Shown here in pieces: positions 7,647-14,723 of a stretch of 38,201 nucleotides of DNA. Every line of letters begins with the position of its first letter. Position 1 is the first letter of the stretch. The stretch lies in contig DNJG01000077.1 of the NCBI GenBank assembly GCA_003489165.1, positions 1 to 38,201 on the forward strand, given 5' to 3'. A model generated the notes under the pieces. The model saw nothing but the letters and a program-made list of their open reading frames with translations. It had not been told where the DNA came from and searched no databases. Position numbers and translations under genes: made by a program. This stretch comes from Nitrospinota bacterium. GTDB lineage: Bacteria > Nitrospinota > Nitrospinia > UBA9942.

Positions 7647-8618
7647 CTACCGCTGTGAATTTTTCTGTTTTTTAAATTTATCTAATACTTCAAGGGCAAT
7701 CTGGAGGGAATATATCTCTTCATCTGCCGGGACCATTCTGTCTGCTCCATTTATGGCACAATCAATTAGGTGGTTGAGCTCAAGTTTTAAAGGATTATCT
7801 CTATGAACGAATATCCTCTCAGTAAATGATTCCTGTTTGTAACGAAGTTCTTTCTTTGTAAGGAAATGTTCAGAGGATGCTTGTCTGTGAATATGTATAT
7901 CCTGATTTGAATAATCAAGAAATATATATTTATCCTTCTGTGTTATGGCGAGTGTCCTTATTTTATGTTGTGTTACCCTGCTTGCAGTGATATTTGCAAT
8001 ACACCCATTTTCAAACTCCATCTGCACATTACAGAGGTCGTCCTTATCTGAAAAAATAGAGTTGCCGATTACATTTAATCGTTTTACCTTTGAATTTACA
8101 AGGCTGAGAATTATATCTATATCATGTATCATGAGATCCACTACAACGCCGTCATCCTGAATCCTTGAGTCATAAGGACCAAGCCTCCTGCATTCTATAA
8201 AGAGGGGATTGTCAACTATCTTTTTTAATTCATGAACAGCGCCATTGAATCTCTCCACATGTCCTACCTGAAGAGTCAGCCCTTTCTTATCTGCAATTTC
8301 AAACAACTCCATTGCCTCCTTGATGCTCTTTGTCATTGGTTTTTCCACAAGGACATGAATACCTGCCATAAGAAAGTCTTTTGTGGTTTTATAATGATGA
8401 GAGGTTGGGACTGCGATGCTGATTACATCCGCTTTATTAAATAGCTCCTTATAATTCTTATAGAAGATAGTATTATATTTTTCTGCAATCTCTCTGCCTC
8501 TTGTCTCGTTAAGGTCTGATACGCCTACCAATTTGACATTTGGTATCTCGGAATATACCCCCACATGGTAACGCCCCATGTGTCCCACACCGACTACACC
8601 TGCCCTTACCTTTTTCAT
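7647..8618 (-). CDS. Gfo/Idh/MocA-family NAD(P)-dependent oxidoreductase of the lpx cluster
   Basis: A 323-residue oxidoreductase with an N-terminal Rossmann fold (RAGVVGVGHMGRYHVGVYSE, GXGXXG at about 10-15), the family motif VEKPM near residue 93, GHVERFN, and a C-terminal alpha/beta dimerisation domain with LMIHDIDIILSLV. It sits between lpxA and lpxI, a recurrent location for this subfamily. Some members there (GnnA) oxidise UDP-GlcNAc at C3 for 3-amino lipid A, working with the aminotransferase GnnB. No GnnB is present in this window, so that role is only a possibility. A dispersed 29-base element (8622-8650) directly precedes the ATG and supplies an AGG at Shine-Dalgarno distance. Confidence 0.88.
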   Translation of the reverse strand: MKKVRAGVVGVGHMGRYHVGVYSEIPNVKLVGVSDLNETRGREIAEKYNTIFYKNYKELFNKADVISIAVPTSHHYKTTKDFLMAGIHVLVEKPMTKSIKEAMELFEIADKKGLTLQVGHVERFNGAVHELKKIVDNPLFIECRRLGPYDSRIQDDGVVVDLMIHDIDIILSLVNSKVKRLNVIGNSIFSDKDDLCNVQMEFENGCIANITASRVTQHKIRTLAITQKDKYIFLDYSNQDIHIHRQASSEHFLTKKELRYKQESFTERIFVHRDNPLKLELNHLIDCAINGADRMVPADEEIYSLQIALEVLDKFKKQKNSQR

Positions 8619-8621
8619 ATA

Positions 8622-8650
8622 AAAACCTATTTAAGCCGCAGACTTTCACT
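8622..8650 (-). repeat. Dispersed 29-base element, copy 1, abutting a start codon
   Basis: Read on the minus strand it begins AGTGAAAGTCTGCGGCTTAA and ends in AAATAGGTTTT, four bases before the oxidoreductase ATG at 8618. A nearly identical plus-strand copy at 15876-15905 lies just before the anmK ATG. In both, the TAGG near the 3' end lies where a ribosome-binding site would be. Confidence 0.75.
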
Positions 8651-8700
8651 GACTAAAATAAACTGAATTATTTTTTTATGGTCTATGTAAGTCTGTGGCT
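8634..8700. repeat. Inverted repeat between lpxA and the oxidoreductase gene
   Basis: The arm at 8634-8653 (AGCCGCAGACTTTCACTGAC) matches the reverse complement of the arm at 8681-8700 at 16 of 20 positions, around a 27-base AT-rich loop. It shows no clear 7-base phase, unlike most other arrays in the window, and includes part of the dispersed element. Confidence 0.7.
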
Positions 8701-8705
8701 AATTC

Positions 8706-9467
8706 TTATTTTATAACTCCCCTCTGTGATTTTTCTATAAATTCAATGAGATGGTTTATCTCTGCACCACCTTCAATTTCTTTCTTTATAGTTTCTACTG
8801 CCTGAGAGATATTAAATCCTGATTGATAAAGCAGCTTAAAAGACTTTTTTAAGCTATCCCTTGTCTTTGGCGTAATTCCACCTCTTCTCAAACCAATCGT
8901 ATTCAAACCTATAAGTTCAGCGGGATTTCCCTCCACTAAAAAATATGGAGGAACATCCTTTACAACCCTTGACATCCCGCCTATCATTGACATACTTCCA
9001 ATCTTTACAAATTGATGGATTCCAGCAGCACCGCCTATTACAGCTTTATCTTCCACAACTACATGCCCTGATAGCCCTGCATAGCTTGTAATAATGGTAT
9101 CATTCCCAATCTGACAGTCATGAGCAATATGGGCATAAGTCATTATATAATTGTTATCTCCAACCACCGTTGCCCCATTTTCTTTCATAGAGCGGTGAAT
9201 TGTTACAAACTCCCTTATAATATTGTTATTGCCTATCTTTACATAGGATGGGCAGTCATTATGTTTTAAGACTTGAGGGGTGCCGCCTAAAACTACACCC
9301 TGAGAAATCTTACAGCCTGTCCCTATCTCAACCCAATCCAGACATACATGAGAGTCTATCTCAGCATTGTTTCCAATTATAACATGCTCTCCGATTACTG
9401 CAAATGGTCCTATCTTTACATTTTCCCCTATCTTTGCATCTTTATGGACAACTACTGTTCTATGCAT
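8706..9467 (-). CDS. lpxA: UDP-N-acetylglucosamine O-acyltransferase LpxA
   Basis: First enzyme of lipid A synthesis, transferring an R-3-hydroxyacyl chain from ACP to UDP-GlcNAc. The protein is a left-handed beta helix of hexapeptide repeats (VKIGPFAVIG, VIIGNNAEI and many more) with a helical C-terminus. The catalytic motif is YAHIAHDCQIG, with His113 and His116 aligned to E. coli His122 and His125. Counting on without gaps, Gly164 aligns with the E. coli chain-length ruler Gly173, which predicts a long (C14-type) acyl chain. A TTG start at 9485 is possible, but the ATG at 9467 matches the family N-terminus (HRTVVVHKDAKIG) and leaves room for a leader after the -10-like box at 9496-9501. 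Confidence 0.95.
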   Translation of the reverse strand: MHRTVVVHKDAKIGENVKIGPFAVIGEHVIIGNNAEIDSHVCLDWVEIGTGCKISQGVVLGGTPQVLKHNDCPSYVKIGNNNIIREFVTIHRSMKENGATVVGDNNYIMTYAHIAHDCQIGNDTIITSYAGLSGHVVVEDKAVIGGAAGIHQFVKIGSMSMIGGMSRVVKDVPPYFLVEGNPAELIGLNTIGLRRGGITPKTRDSLKKSFKLLYQSGFNISQAVETIKKEIEGGAEINHLIEFIEKSQRGVIK

Positions 9468-9495
9468 GCTGTTCACTATGTTCAATTTTTACATG

Positions 9496-9501
9496 ATTGT
9501 A
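9496..9501 (-). promoter_or_regulatory. Possible -10 box for the lpxA-rib-nusB unit
   Basis: The minus strand reads TACAAT, five of six matches to the sigma-70 -10 consensus, 29 bases before the lpxA ATG. No good -35 element lies 16-18 bases upstream, so this is tentative. It is in the only divergent gap available to start the long leftward unit. Confidence 0.3.
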
Positions 9502-9535
9502 GCTTAAAAATCAAGAACAAAGGGATAAAATGGAC

Positions 9536-9564
9536 TTGAAAAATTGTATGAAGTAGCATACTAT
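9536..9564 (+). promoter_or_regulatory. Possible sigma-70 promoter for folE
   Basis: TTGAAA (9536-9541), a 17-base spacer and TACTAT (9559-9564); an alternative -10, TATAAA at 9562-9567, would give a 20-base spacer. It lies in the divergent lpxA-folE gap, 38 bases before the folE start. This is pattern matching only. Confidence 0.45.
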
Positions 9565-9601
9565 AAAATAAATTCGTATAAATTTAAAATTTTGGGATAA
9601 A

Positions 9602-10156
9602 GTGTTTTATATGAAAAATATTATTAAAGAACTTTTAATAAACCTCGGTGAAGACCCTGAAAGGGATGGACTAAAAAGGACCCCTGAGAGGGTTGAGAAA
9701 TCGTTGGGATTTCTGACAGAGGGATATGGAAAAGACATAAAAAAGATAGTAGAGAAGGCTGTCTTTGAGGAAAAATGTGATGAGATGGTGATATTGAAGG
9801 ATATTGATATCTTTAGCATGTGTGAACATCACCTGCTCCCTTTTTATGGTAAGTGCCATGTTGCATATATTCCCGATGGGAGGATAATTGGTTTGAGTAA
9901 GATACCCCGTATAATAGAGGTCTTCAGCAGGAGGCTTCAGGTTCAGGAGAGATTGACAAACCAGATTGCAGAATGCCTTACGGATGCCCTGAAACCAAAA
10001 GGAGTGGCTGTTGTTATTGAGGCGCTGCACCTGTGTATGTGTATGAGGGGAGTAGAAAAGCAGAATGCCATAACAATAACAAGCTCAATGCTCGGTGTTT
10101 TTAAGAGAGATTCAAGGACACGGATGGAATTTATGGGTTTCATAAAAGGAAGGTAA
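9602..10156 (+). CDS. folE: GTP cyclohydrolase I (type IA)
   Basis: It converts GTP to 7,8-dihydroneopterin triphosphate, the entry to tetrahydrofolate and, in many bacteria, to queuosine. Zinc ligands fit CEHHLLPFYG (Cys74, His77) and LHLCMCMRG (Cys145). The motifs GEDPERDGLKRTPERV and IGLSKIPRIIEVFSRRLQVQ are characteristic, and the 184-residue length is normal. The GTG start at 9602 has a GGG five bases upstream; an ATG at 9611 (beginning MKNIIKELL) is an alternative but sits 14 bases from that GGG. The gene is followed two bases later by the phosphatase gene. A tgt gene 4.6 kb away fits a queuosine role but does not prove it. Confidence 0.96.
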   Translation: MFYMKNIIKELLINLGEDPERDGLKRTPERVEKSLGFLTEGYGKDIKKIVEKAVFEEKCDEMVILKDIDIFSMCEHHLLPFYGKCHVAYIPDGRIIGLSKIPRIIEVFSRRLQVQERLTNQIAECLTDALKPKGVAVVIEALHLCMCMRGVEKQNAITITSSMLGVFKRDSRTRMEFMGFIKGR

Positions 10157-10158
10157 AA

Positions 10159-10629
10159 ATGGACATAAAAAAAATCCTTTTTGTCTGCACGGCAAATATA
10201 TGCAGGAGCCCAATGGCTGAGACCATTCTGAAAGAAAAGCTCAAAAACAGTGGCATGGCAGATATATCGGTCTCTTCGGCAGGGCTCATGGATATGAAGG
10301 GCGGAAAGGCAAGGGAGGAGGCACTAAAAATAATAGGAGGGCTTGGAGTTGATATATCAGAACACAGGTCAAGGCATCTCGCGGGGGAGATGGTAAAAGA
10401 TGCTGATTTGATAATTGTCATGGAGTCAGACCATAGGGATAAGATACTGAGTGAATATTCTGAAGTAAAAGGCAAGGTTTTTTTATTGAGCAGTTTTGGA
10501 AATCAAAAAGGGATGGAGACCGATATTGCAGATCCTTATGGCGGTTCTATCTTTAATTACAGGGTGGCCTTCAGGGATATAAACTTTCATATAGAAGGAC
10601 TTATGAGGTATTTAAGGGGATTACCCTGA
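10159..10629 (+). CDS. Low-molecular-weight protein-tyrosine-phosphatase-like enzyme
   Basis: A 156-residue phosphatase of the LMW-PTP fold. The phosphate-binding loop is CTANICRSPMAE with nucleophile Cys10 and Arg16. The general acid is probably Asp125 in DIADPYGG. The residue before the second loop cysteine is isoleucine (Ile14); bacterial protein-arginine phosphatases such as YwlE have threonine there, so phosphotyrosine-type specificity is the better guess. It starts two bases after folE stops, so the two are probably co-transcribed, and it ends with a 9-base overlap with the convergent YHS-like gene. The substrate is unknown; no partner tyrosine kinase is visible in this window. Confidence 0.92.
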   Translation: MDIKKILFVCTANICRSPMAETILKEKLKNSGMADISVSSAGLMDMKGGKAREEALKIIGGLGVDISEHRSRHLAGEMVKDADLIIVMESDHRDKILSEYSEVKGKVFLLSSFGNQKGMETDIADPYGGSIFNYRVAFRDINFHIEGLMRYLRGLP

Positions 10630-10866
10630 TAGATTTTTAAACTTTTCTAAACATTTATTGCTGCAGAAATAAACTGTCTTCCCTCCTATGACTTCCTTGA
10701 CTGCATCTGATTCAGGGATATAAATATTACAGACAGGGTCCTTCATCATGTTTTCACCTGCAAGTCCTTTTGAATTTTCTTTTTTTACAGATGGAGAGTG
10801 TTGGAGTGATTTCCTGATTGTGTAAATAATTAAAAATAGCAATATTAAAACTATTATCTGTCTCAT
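10621..10866 (-). CDS. Small membrane-anchored YHS/TRASH-like metal-binding protein
   Basis: An 81-residue protein with an N-terminal hydrophobic segment (QIIVLILLFLIIYTI, about 3-17), a short polar linker and a C-terminal cysteine module: KDPVCNIYIPESDAV, then TVYFCSNKCLEKF. Cys46, Cys68 and Cys72 and the DPVC beginning match the YHS/TRASH pattern of heavy-metal-linked proteins (for example in copper ATPases). It probably sits at the inner membrane with the domain on either face; the orientation is not determined. It converges on the phosphatase gene and has no metal-transport neighbour here. The metal and function are unknown. Confidence 0.78.
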   Translation of the reverse strand: MRQIIVLILLFLIIYTIRKSLQHSPSVKKENSKGLAGENMMKDPVCNIYIPESDAVKEVIGGKTVYFCSNKCLEKFKNLSG

Positions 10867-10916
10867 CTGTTTTTATTTGCGAATTTTCAAAAGCTTCCAG
10901 CCTAAAATTTAGAAGA

Positions 10917-10945
10917 TTGTATAAAAGATTATTGTGTGATAGTAT
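10917..10945 (+). promoter_or_regulatory. Possible promoter for tRNA-Gly
   Basis: TTGTAT (10917-10922) and TAGTAT (10940-10945) are separated by 17 bases and lie 31 bases before the tRNA. The 110-base gap contains no other recognisable element. Both boxes are weak matches, so confidence is low. Confidence 0.25.
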
Positions 10946-10976
10946 ATCATAAAATCATTTAATAATCAGGGATTAA

Positions 10977-11052
10977 GCGGGCGTAGCTCAGTTGGTAGAG
11001 TGTCAGCTTCCCAAGCTGAATGTCGCGGGTTCGAGTCCCGTCGCCCGCTCCA
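10977..11052 (+). tRNA. tRNA-Gly (anticodon CCC)
   Basis: A complete 76-base cloverleaf. The acceptor stem is GCGGGCG (10977-10983) with CGCCCGC (11042-11048), followed by discriminator T and an encoded CCA (11050-11052). The anticodon stem is TCAGC/GCTGA around the loop TTCCCAA, with anticodon CCC at 11010-11012, reading the glycine codon GGG. The T arm is GCGGG-TTCGAGT-CCCGT with one wobble pair. It stands alone, directly followed by a heptamer palindrome. Confidence 0.97.
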
Positions 11053-11057
11053 AAAAT

Positions 11058-11150
11058 CAGTGAACAGTGACCAGTGCTCAGTACACAGTAAAAAATGAAT
11101 TTTAAATTCTGACTACTGACCACTGATTACTAACTACTGACCACTGTAAC
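11058..11150. repeat. Palindromic heptamer-phased array between tRNA-Gly and the PHP gene
   Basis: Left-arm units are CAGTGAA (11058-11064), CAGTGAC, CAGTGCT, CAGTACA, CAGTAAA: CAGT plus three variable bases in perfect phase. Right-arm units are CTGACTA (11109), CTGACCA, CTGATTA, CTAACTA, CTGACCA, CTGTAAC. The array ends two bases before the ATG of the PHP gene and would form its 5' leader. Confidence 0.9.
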
Positions 11151-11151
11151 T

Positions 11152-12027
11152 ATGTATGCTGATTTGCATATTCATACGACCTATTCTGACGGTTCTTTCC
11201 CGCCTGCCGTAATTATTCGTCATGCTGTAAGAAATAATCTTAAAATCATATCTATTACAGATCACGATTCAGTAGATGGTATTGCAGCCTCAATTGAGGA
11301 AGGGGAGAAAAGTGGTGTTGAGGTTATACCCGGGATTGAGATCAGTACGACTGTAGATACTGGAGAGATACATATACTCGGTTATTTTATTGATTATACA
11401 GATGAGTATTTTTTGAAAAGCCTGAAGAGGATTCAGGAGATAAGGGTTAAAAGGATGTCTGTAATGGTTGATAAATTGAAAACGGTGGCAGTAGATATTG
11501 ATTTTGATGAGCTTATTGGATATGTCTCAAATAATTCAATCTGTAGACTCCATTTAGCCCATTTTTTAAAAAAGAAGGGATTTGTAAGCTCTGTATATGA
11601 GGCATTTGATAGGTATATCGGTTCTGGAAAACCTGCATATGAAAAGATGAATGCGCTCACCCCAGAGGAGGGAATAGAGCTTATATCAAACGCAGGCGGA
11701 ATTTCTGTTCTGGCACATCCCGGGCTTACAAGAAGGGATGACCTTATAGATGTTATGATTTATGCAGGTCTTAGGGGGTTGGAGGTTTATCACAGCGGGC
11801 ATTCCGAAGAGGATACGAACCGCTATTTTCAAATGACAAAGGATAAAGGGCTTTTGGTGACAGGCGGCTCTGACTGCCACGGCGAGAAAAAACTCAATAT
11901 AATGATGGGAAGGGCAAAACTTCCGATTCAATATGTGGACAGATTGAAGGATGAGGTATCAAATATTAAATTCATAAATCAAAATGAAAACATTAAAGGC
12001 ATGTCTCAGAGTTCAAAGACAATTTAA
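11152..12027 (+). CDS. PHP-domain phosphoesterase (YciV/RNase AM-like)
   Basis: A 291-residue PHP-family metal-dependent phosphoesterase. Motif I is DLHIHTTYSDG (4-14), motif II ITDHDSVDG (35-43), then GIEIST (61-66), LAHPG and GGSDCHGE near the C-terminus. All expected metal ligands appear intact. The length and the spacing with the inserted ICRLHLAHFL region resemble the YciV/RnmA group, which removes 5' nucleotides from small RNAs or acts on 3',5'-bisphosphates. Histidinol-phosphatase of the HisK type is also a PHP protein but begins and ends differently, so it is less likely. The ATG directly follows a repeat array and has no Shine-Dalgarno sequence. The gene overlaps the TPR gene by 44 bases. 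Confidence 0.88.
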   Translation: MYADLHIHTTYSDGSFPPAVIIRHAVRNNLKIISITDHDSVDGIAASIEEGEKSGVEVIPGIEISTTVDTGEIHILGYFIDYTDEYFLKSLKRIQEIRVKRMSVMVDKLKTVAVDIDFDELIGYVSNNSICRLHLAHFLKKKGFVSSVYEAFDRYIGSGKPAYEKMNALTPEEGIELISNAGGISVLAHPGLTRRDDLIDVMIYAGLRGLEVYHSGHSEEDTNRYFQMTKDKGLLVTGGSDCHGEKKLNIMMGRAKLPIQYVDRLKDEVSNIKFINQNENIKGMSQSSKTI

Positions 12028-14053
12028 TCTTTGGTTTTTATTATTTCTGCTTTTTATATCGCCCCCCCCAGTTTACCCTTCAAATACAGATATCCTTCAG
12101 CCTGAGAATAATGCTTTTACGCTTGCAAAAGGTCTTTATAATGATGGATTGTTTGACTTGTCTGCAAAACAATTTAATCTCTTTATAAAAGATTATCCTG
12201 ACAGCCAATTAATTTCAGATGCCTATTTCTATTCAGCAGAAGGATTATATAAGGCAGAGAGATATAACAAGGCAGTTTTACAGTATGGGAAAATATTAGA
12301 GATGTTTCCTGATTTTTTAAAATCGGATGATGTTATTAAAAGGATAGGAGAGTGTTCTAAATATATTGAAGAAGGTGAGACAGTAATTAAAGTCTTTGAA
12401 ATAATATTTGAGAGGTATCCGGAAAAAGGTTATTCCAGTGGTGCTGCATACTATTATGCAAACATCCTTTATAAAAGACAGAGATACAATGAATCACTCT
12501 GGATATTTGAGAGGCTTGCTGAGAAGATACCCCATGGTGTCCCGGAAGATGAGCTTTATTATAAATTAGGGGAGTGTCTATATAGGACCGGAGATTTAAG
12601 GTTGGCATCGGAGAAGTGGTTTCATGTAATAAAGAAATATCCAAAGTCAAATTTAACAGAGAGTGCCCTATATAATTTGGGTGTCCTGTATTTTGCAGAG
12701 GGGGATTATAAGGAGTCAAGGGTGAGATTTGAAAAATTAGCAAATAGCTATCCCAAAAGCAGTCTCTATGTCAGGGCTGTATATGGTGTTGTTTGGTCTC
12801 TGTGGAGGGAGGAGATGTATAAAGAGGCAGGGCAGTATCTCATGGCTTATGAAGAAAAAGAGGGTGCTTATGAGAGAGATATTGTTTCTGCTATGGAGTT
12901 TTTAAATGGAGAGAACTTTGCGGGTGCATATGATAAATTAAAAAAAACTATTGAAGACAGACCTGATGGTAAGTTTAAAGAAGATATTCTGTGGCTTATG
13001 GTGAAAAGCACTGATGAGATGGGAAATTTAAAAGAATCTCTATCGATTTACCTCCAATTGATAAACGAGTTTCAGGGTAGTAAGCGTATTGGTGAGGCAT
13101 ATATAAATGCAGGAAAGGTATATCTTGATTTAAAGGATTTGAATTCCGCAGTGAATATTTTAAAAACCTATACCGAGAAATATCCTTCTGCTGACCTCAA
13201 CTTTGGTAAAAGTGAAGGGAGGGAGGACTTATGGGATATTATCCAAAGTGCTGATAATTATCTGAAATCAGGTGAAGATGATGAGGCAGTAGTTTTGTAT
13301 AAGGAATTGCTTGAGAATACTTCTGAACCTCTTTTGAAGCTGTTAATAAAAAATAAATTGAAAGATATTTATCTTAAAAAGGGTATATATAAGGAATATG
13401 TTGAACTCTCCTCTTATTTTATGGATTATGAGCCTGTGATAATGGAAGAGGAGAAAAAAAATTTTATCACTGAAAACGATGAAAAGTATAAAAAAATAAA
13501 TGTGTCCTCTGCGCCCTCTGTGGCAGAAGGTTCAGGTGCAATTTCTTTATATATGACTGCCGATATATTGGCAAAATCAGGAAAGATTGATAAGGCTTCT
13601 GAGTTTTTTAAGAGGGTCATTGATGATTATCCCAATGAAAAAGGATTTGATGCCGAGAGGGTAAACATAGGACTTTTCTTTTTGAAAGAAAAGGAGTATG
13701 ATTTATCAATAAAATCTTTTTCTCAGGTTATAAACAGTGTAGAGGACAATAAACTTAAGGCTGAGGCGCATTTCTGGTTAGGAGAAGCTTTACAAAATTC
13801 AGGAAGATTGGAGGATGCAATTATAGAATATCTTAAGATTTCCTATTTATATCCTGATAATGATATGTGGACAGGGACTGCAAGGTTTAGAGTAGGGGAG
13901 ATATTTGAAATGCAGGGGAGAATAGATGAGGCAGTCCTTATGTATCAAAAACTTGCAGTAAAGTATAAGAATGACGAAAGAGGTAGGTTTGCTGTAAAAA
14001 AATTAGAGGAGATAAAAAAAGGCAAGAATCAGGAGGCAAGCATTAAAAAATAG
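11984..14053 (+). CDS. Secreted tetratricopeptide-repeat protein (envelope, YbgF/BamD-like repeats)
   Basis: A 689-residue protein with a probable signal sequence: basic MKTLKACLRVQRQFN, then hydrophobic LWFLLFLLFI, with a cut expected near residue 33. The rest is mainly TPR units of about 34-37 residues, for example KGLYNDGLFDLSAKQFNLFI, LGECLYRTGDLRLASEKWFH, LYNLGVLYFAEGDYKESRVR and FWLGEALQNSGRLEDAIIEY. Many carry the KYP-S or DYPDS turn seen in YbgF- and BamD-type periplasmic TPRs. A region near 420-520 is less regular and charged. It probably scaffolds an envelope complex; the partner is unknown. Translation appears coupled to the PHP gene, which it overlaps by 44 bases. Confidence 0.85.
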   Translation: MKTLKACLRVQRQFNLWFLLFLLFISPPPVYPSNTDILQPENNAFTLAKGLYNDGLFDLSAKQFNLFIKDYPDSQLISDAYFYSAEGLYKAERYNKAVLQYGKILEMFPDFLKSDDVIKRIGECSKYIEEGETVIKVFEIIFERYPEKGYSSGAAYYYANILYKRQRYNESLWIFERLAEKIPHGVPEDELYYKLGECLYRTGDLRLASEKWFHVIKKYPKSNLTESALYNLGVLYFAEGDYKESRVRFEKLANSYPKSSLYVRAVYGVVWSLWREEMYKEAGQYLMAYEEKEGAYERDIVSAMEFLNGENFAGAYDKLKKTIEDRPDGKFKEDILWLMVKSTDEMGNLKESLSIYLQLINEFQGSKRIGEAYINAGKVYLDLKDLNSAVNILKTYTEKYPSADLNFGKSEGREDLWDIIQSADNYLKSGEDDEAVVLYKELLENTSEPLLKLLIKNKLKDIYLKKGIYKEYVELSSYFMDYEPVIMEEEKKNFITENDEKYKKINVSSAPSVAEGSGAISLYMTADILAKSGKIDKASEFFKRVIDDYPNEKGFDAERVNIGLFFLKEKEYDLSIKSFSQVINSVEDNKLKAEAHFWLGEALQNSGRLEDAIIEYLKISYLYPDNDMWTGTARFRVGEIFEMQGRIDEAVLMYQKLAVKYKNDERGRFAVKKLEEIKKGKNQEASIKK

Positions 14054-14063
14054 GAGGATTTAG

Positions 14064-14345
14064 ATGCGCTTGAAGGAAGATATGATTAATTATGTATCAA
14101 CAATGATCGTTGATGATTTATTAAAAAATGGACTTATAGAGATAGATTGTGCAAAGGAAAAGATTGTTGACTCAATTGGGAAAATAATTACTGATGAACT
14201 GTTATTGGAAGACCGGCTTAATGACGAAGTAAAAGAATTACTTAAGAGCCATGAGATGGAGTTGGACAAAGGGAATATAGACTACAGGAGGATGTTTCAG
14301 ATGGTAAAACAAAAGCTGGCAAAGGAGAGGGGGATGGTATTGTGA
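14064..14345 (+). CDS. DUF507 family protein, copy 1
   Basis: A 93-residue, mostly helical, charged protein of the uncharacterised DUF507 family. It starts MRLKEDMINYVSTMIVDDLL and ends with a helical MFQMVKQKLAKERG. The second gene directly downstream shares the same plan (MRLGRDKINHLSKLIITEL). The start is preceded by TAGGAGGATTTAG, a good ribosome-binding site. Family members usually occur as such adjacent pairs. The function is unknown. The stop overlaps the next start as GTGA, so the two are probably made together and may form a heterodimer (inference). Confidence 0.85.
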   Translation: MRLKEDMINYVSTMIVDDLLKNGLIEIDCAKEKIVDSIGKIITDELLLEDRLNDEVKELLKSHEMELDKGNIDYRRMFQMVKQKLAKERGMVL

Positions 14346-14620
14346 GATTGGGCAGGGATAAAATAAATCATCTTTCAAAATTAATTATTACAGAACTGGC
14401 AGGAGATGACAGGGTAGAGTTCTTTGATGAGGAGAATAAAATAAGATTAGAGATTGTAAGGGTTGTTACTGATGTTCTTAAAGTTGATGATGAGATTGAT
14501 GAGGCAGCAAGAAAGACATTGGCATCCTATTCAAAAAATATAAGAGAGGGGACACCTGAGTGGGAGGTATTATATAACAAGCATTATAATGAAGAGGCAA
14601 AAAAGAGGAGGGGATTTTAG
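14342..14620 (+). CDS. DUF507 family protein, copy 2
   Basis: A 92-residue paralogue of the preceding gene, starting with GTG in the GTGA overlap. It keeps the family beginning RLGRDKINHLSKLIITEL, an acidic middle (FFDEENKIRLEIVRVVTDVL) and the end EWEVLYNKHYNEEAKKRRGF. Similarity between the two copies is evident in the N-terminal third and weaker later, so the duplication is old. No catalytic motif is visible. The following 103 bases before tgt hold no recognisable element. Confidence 0.83.
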   Translation: MRLGRDKINHLSKLIITELAGDDRVEFFDEENKIRLEIVRVVTDVLKVDDEIDEAARKTLASYSKNIREGTPEWEVLYNKHYNEEAKKRRGF

Positions 14621-14723
14621 CCAAGAAGCAGTTATATTTTACAAATAAAATGATTTCCCTGCCCAAGTATCTAGCCATTTTCCAATTACAGAGATTCCTT
14701 GCAGATAGAAGGCAATATAAGAA

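Noticed and set aside
10159..10629. Protein-arginine phosphatase
   Set aside because: The loop has Ile14 where arginine phosphatases have Thr.
11053..11151. Intrinsic terminator after tRNA-Gly
   Set aside because: The inverted repeat is not GC-rich and has no T-run after the second arm; it belongs to the heptamer array family.
11152..12027. PHP gene as HisK-type histidinol-phosphatase
   Set aside because: The motif spacing and the C-terminal GGSDCHGE context fit the YciV/RNase AM group better; kept only as a remote alternative.
14621..14723. preQ1 riboswitch before tgt
   Set aside because: No pseudoknot-like C-rich/A-rich pattern is recognisable in this 103-base gap.
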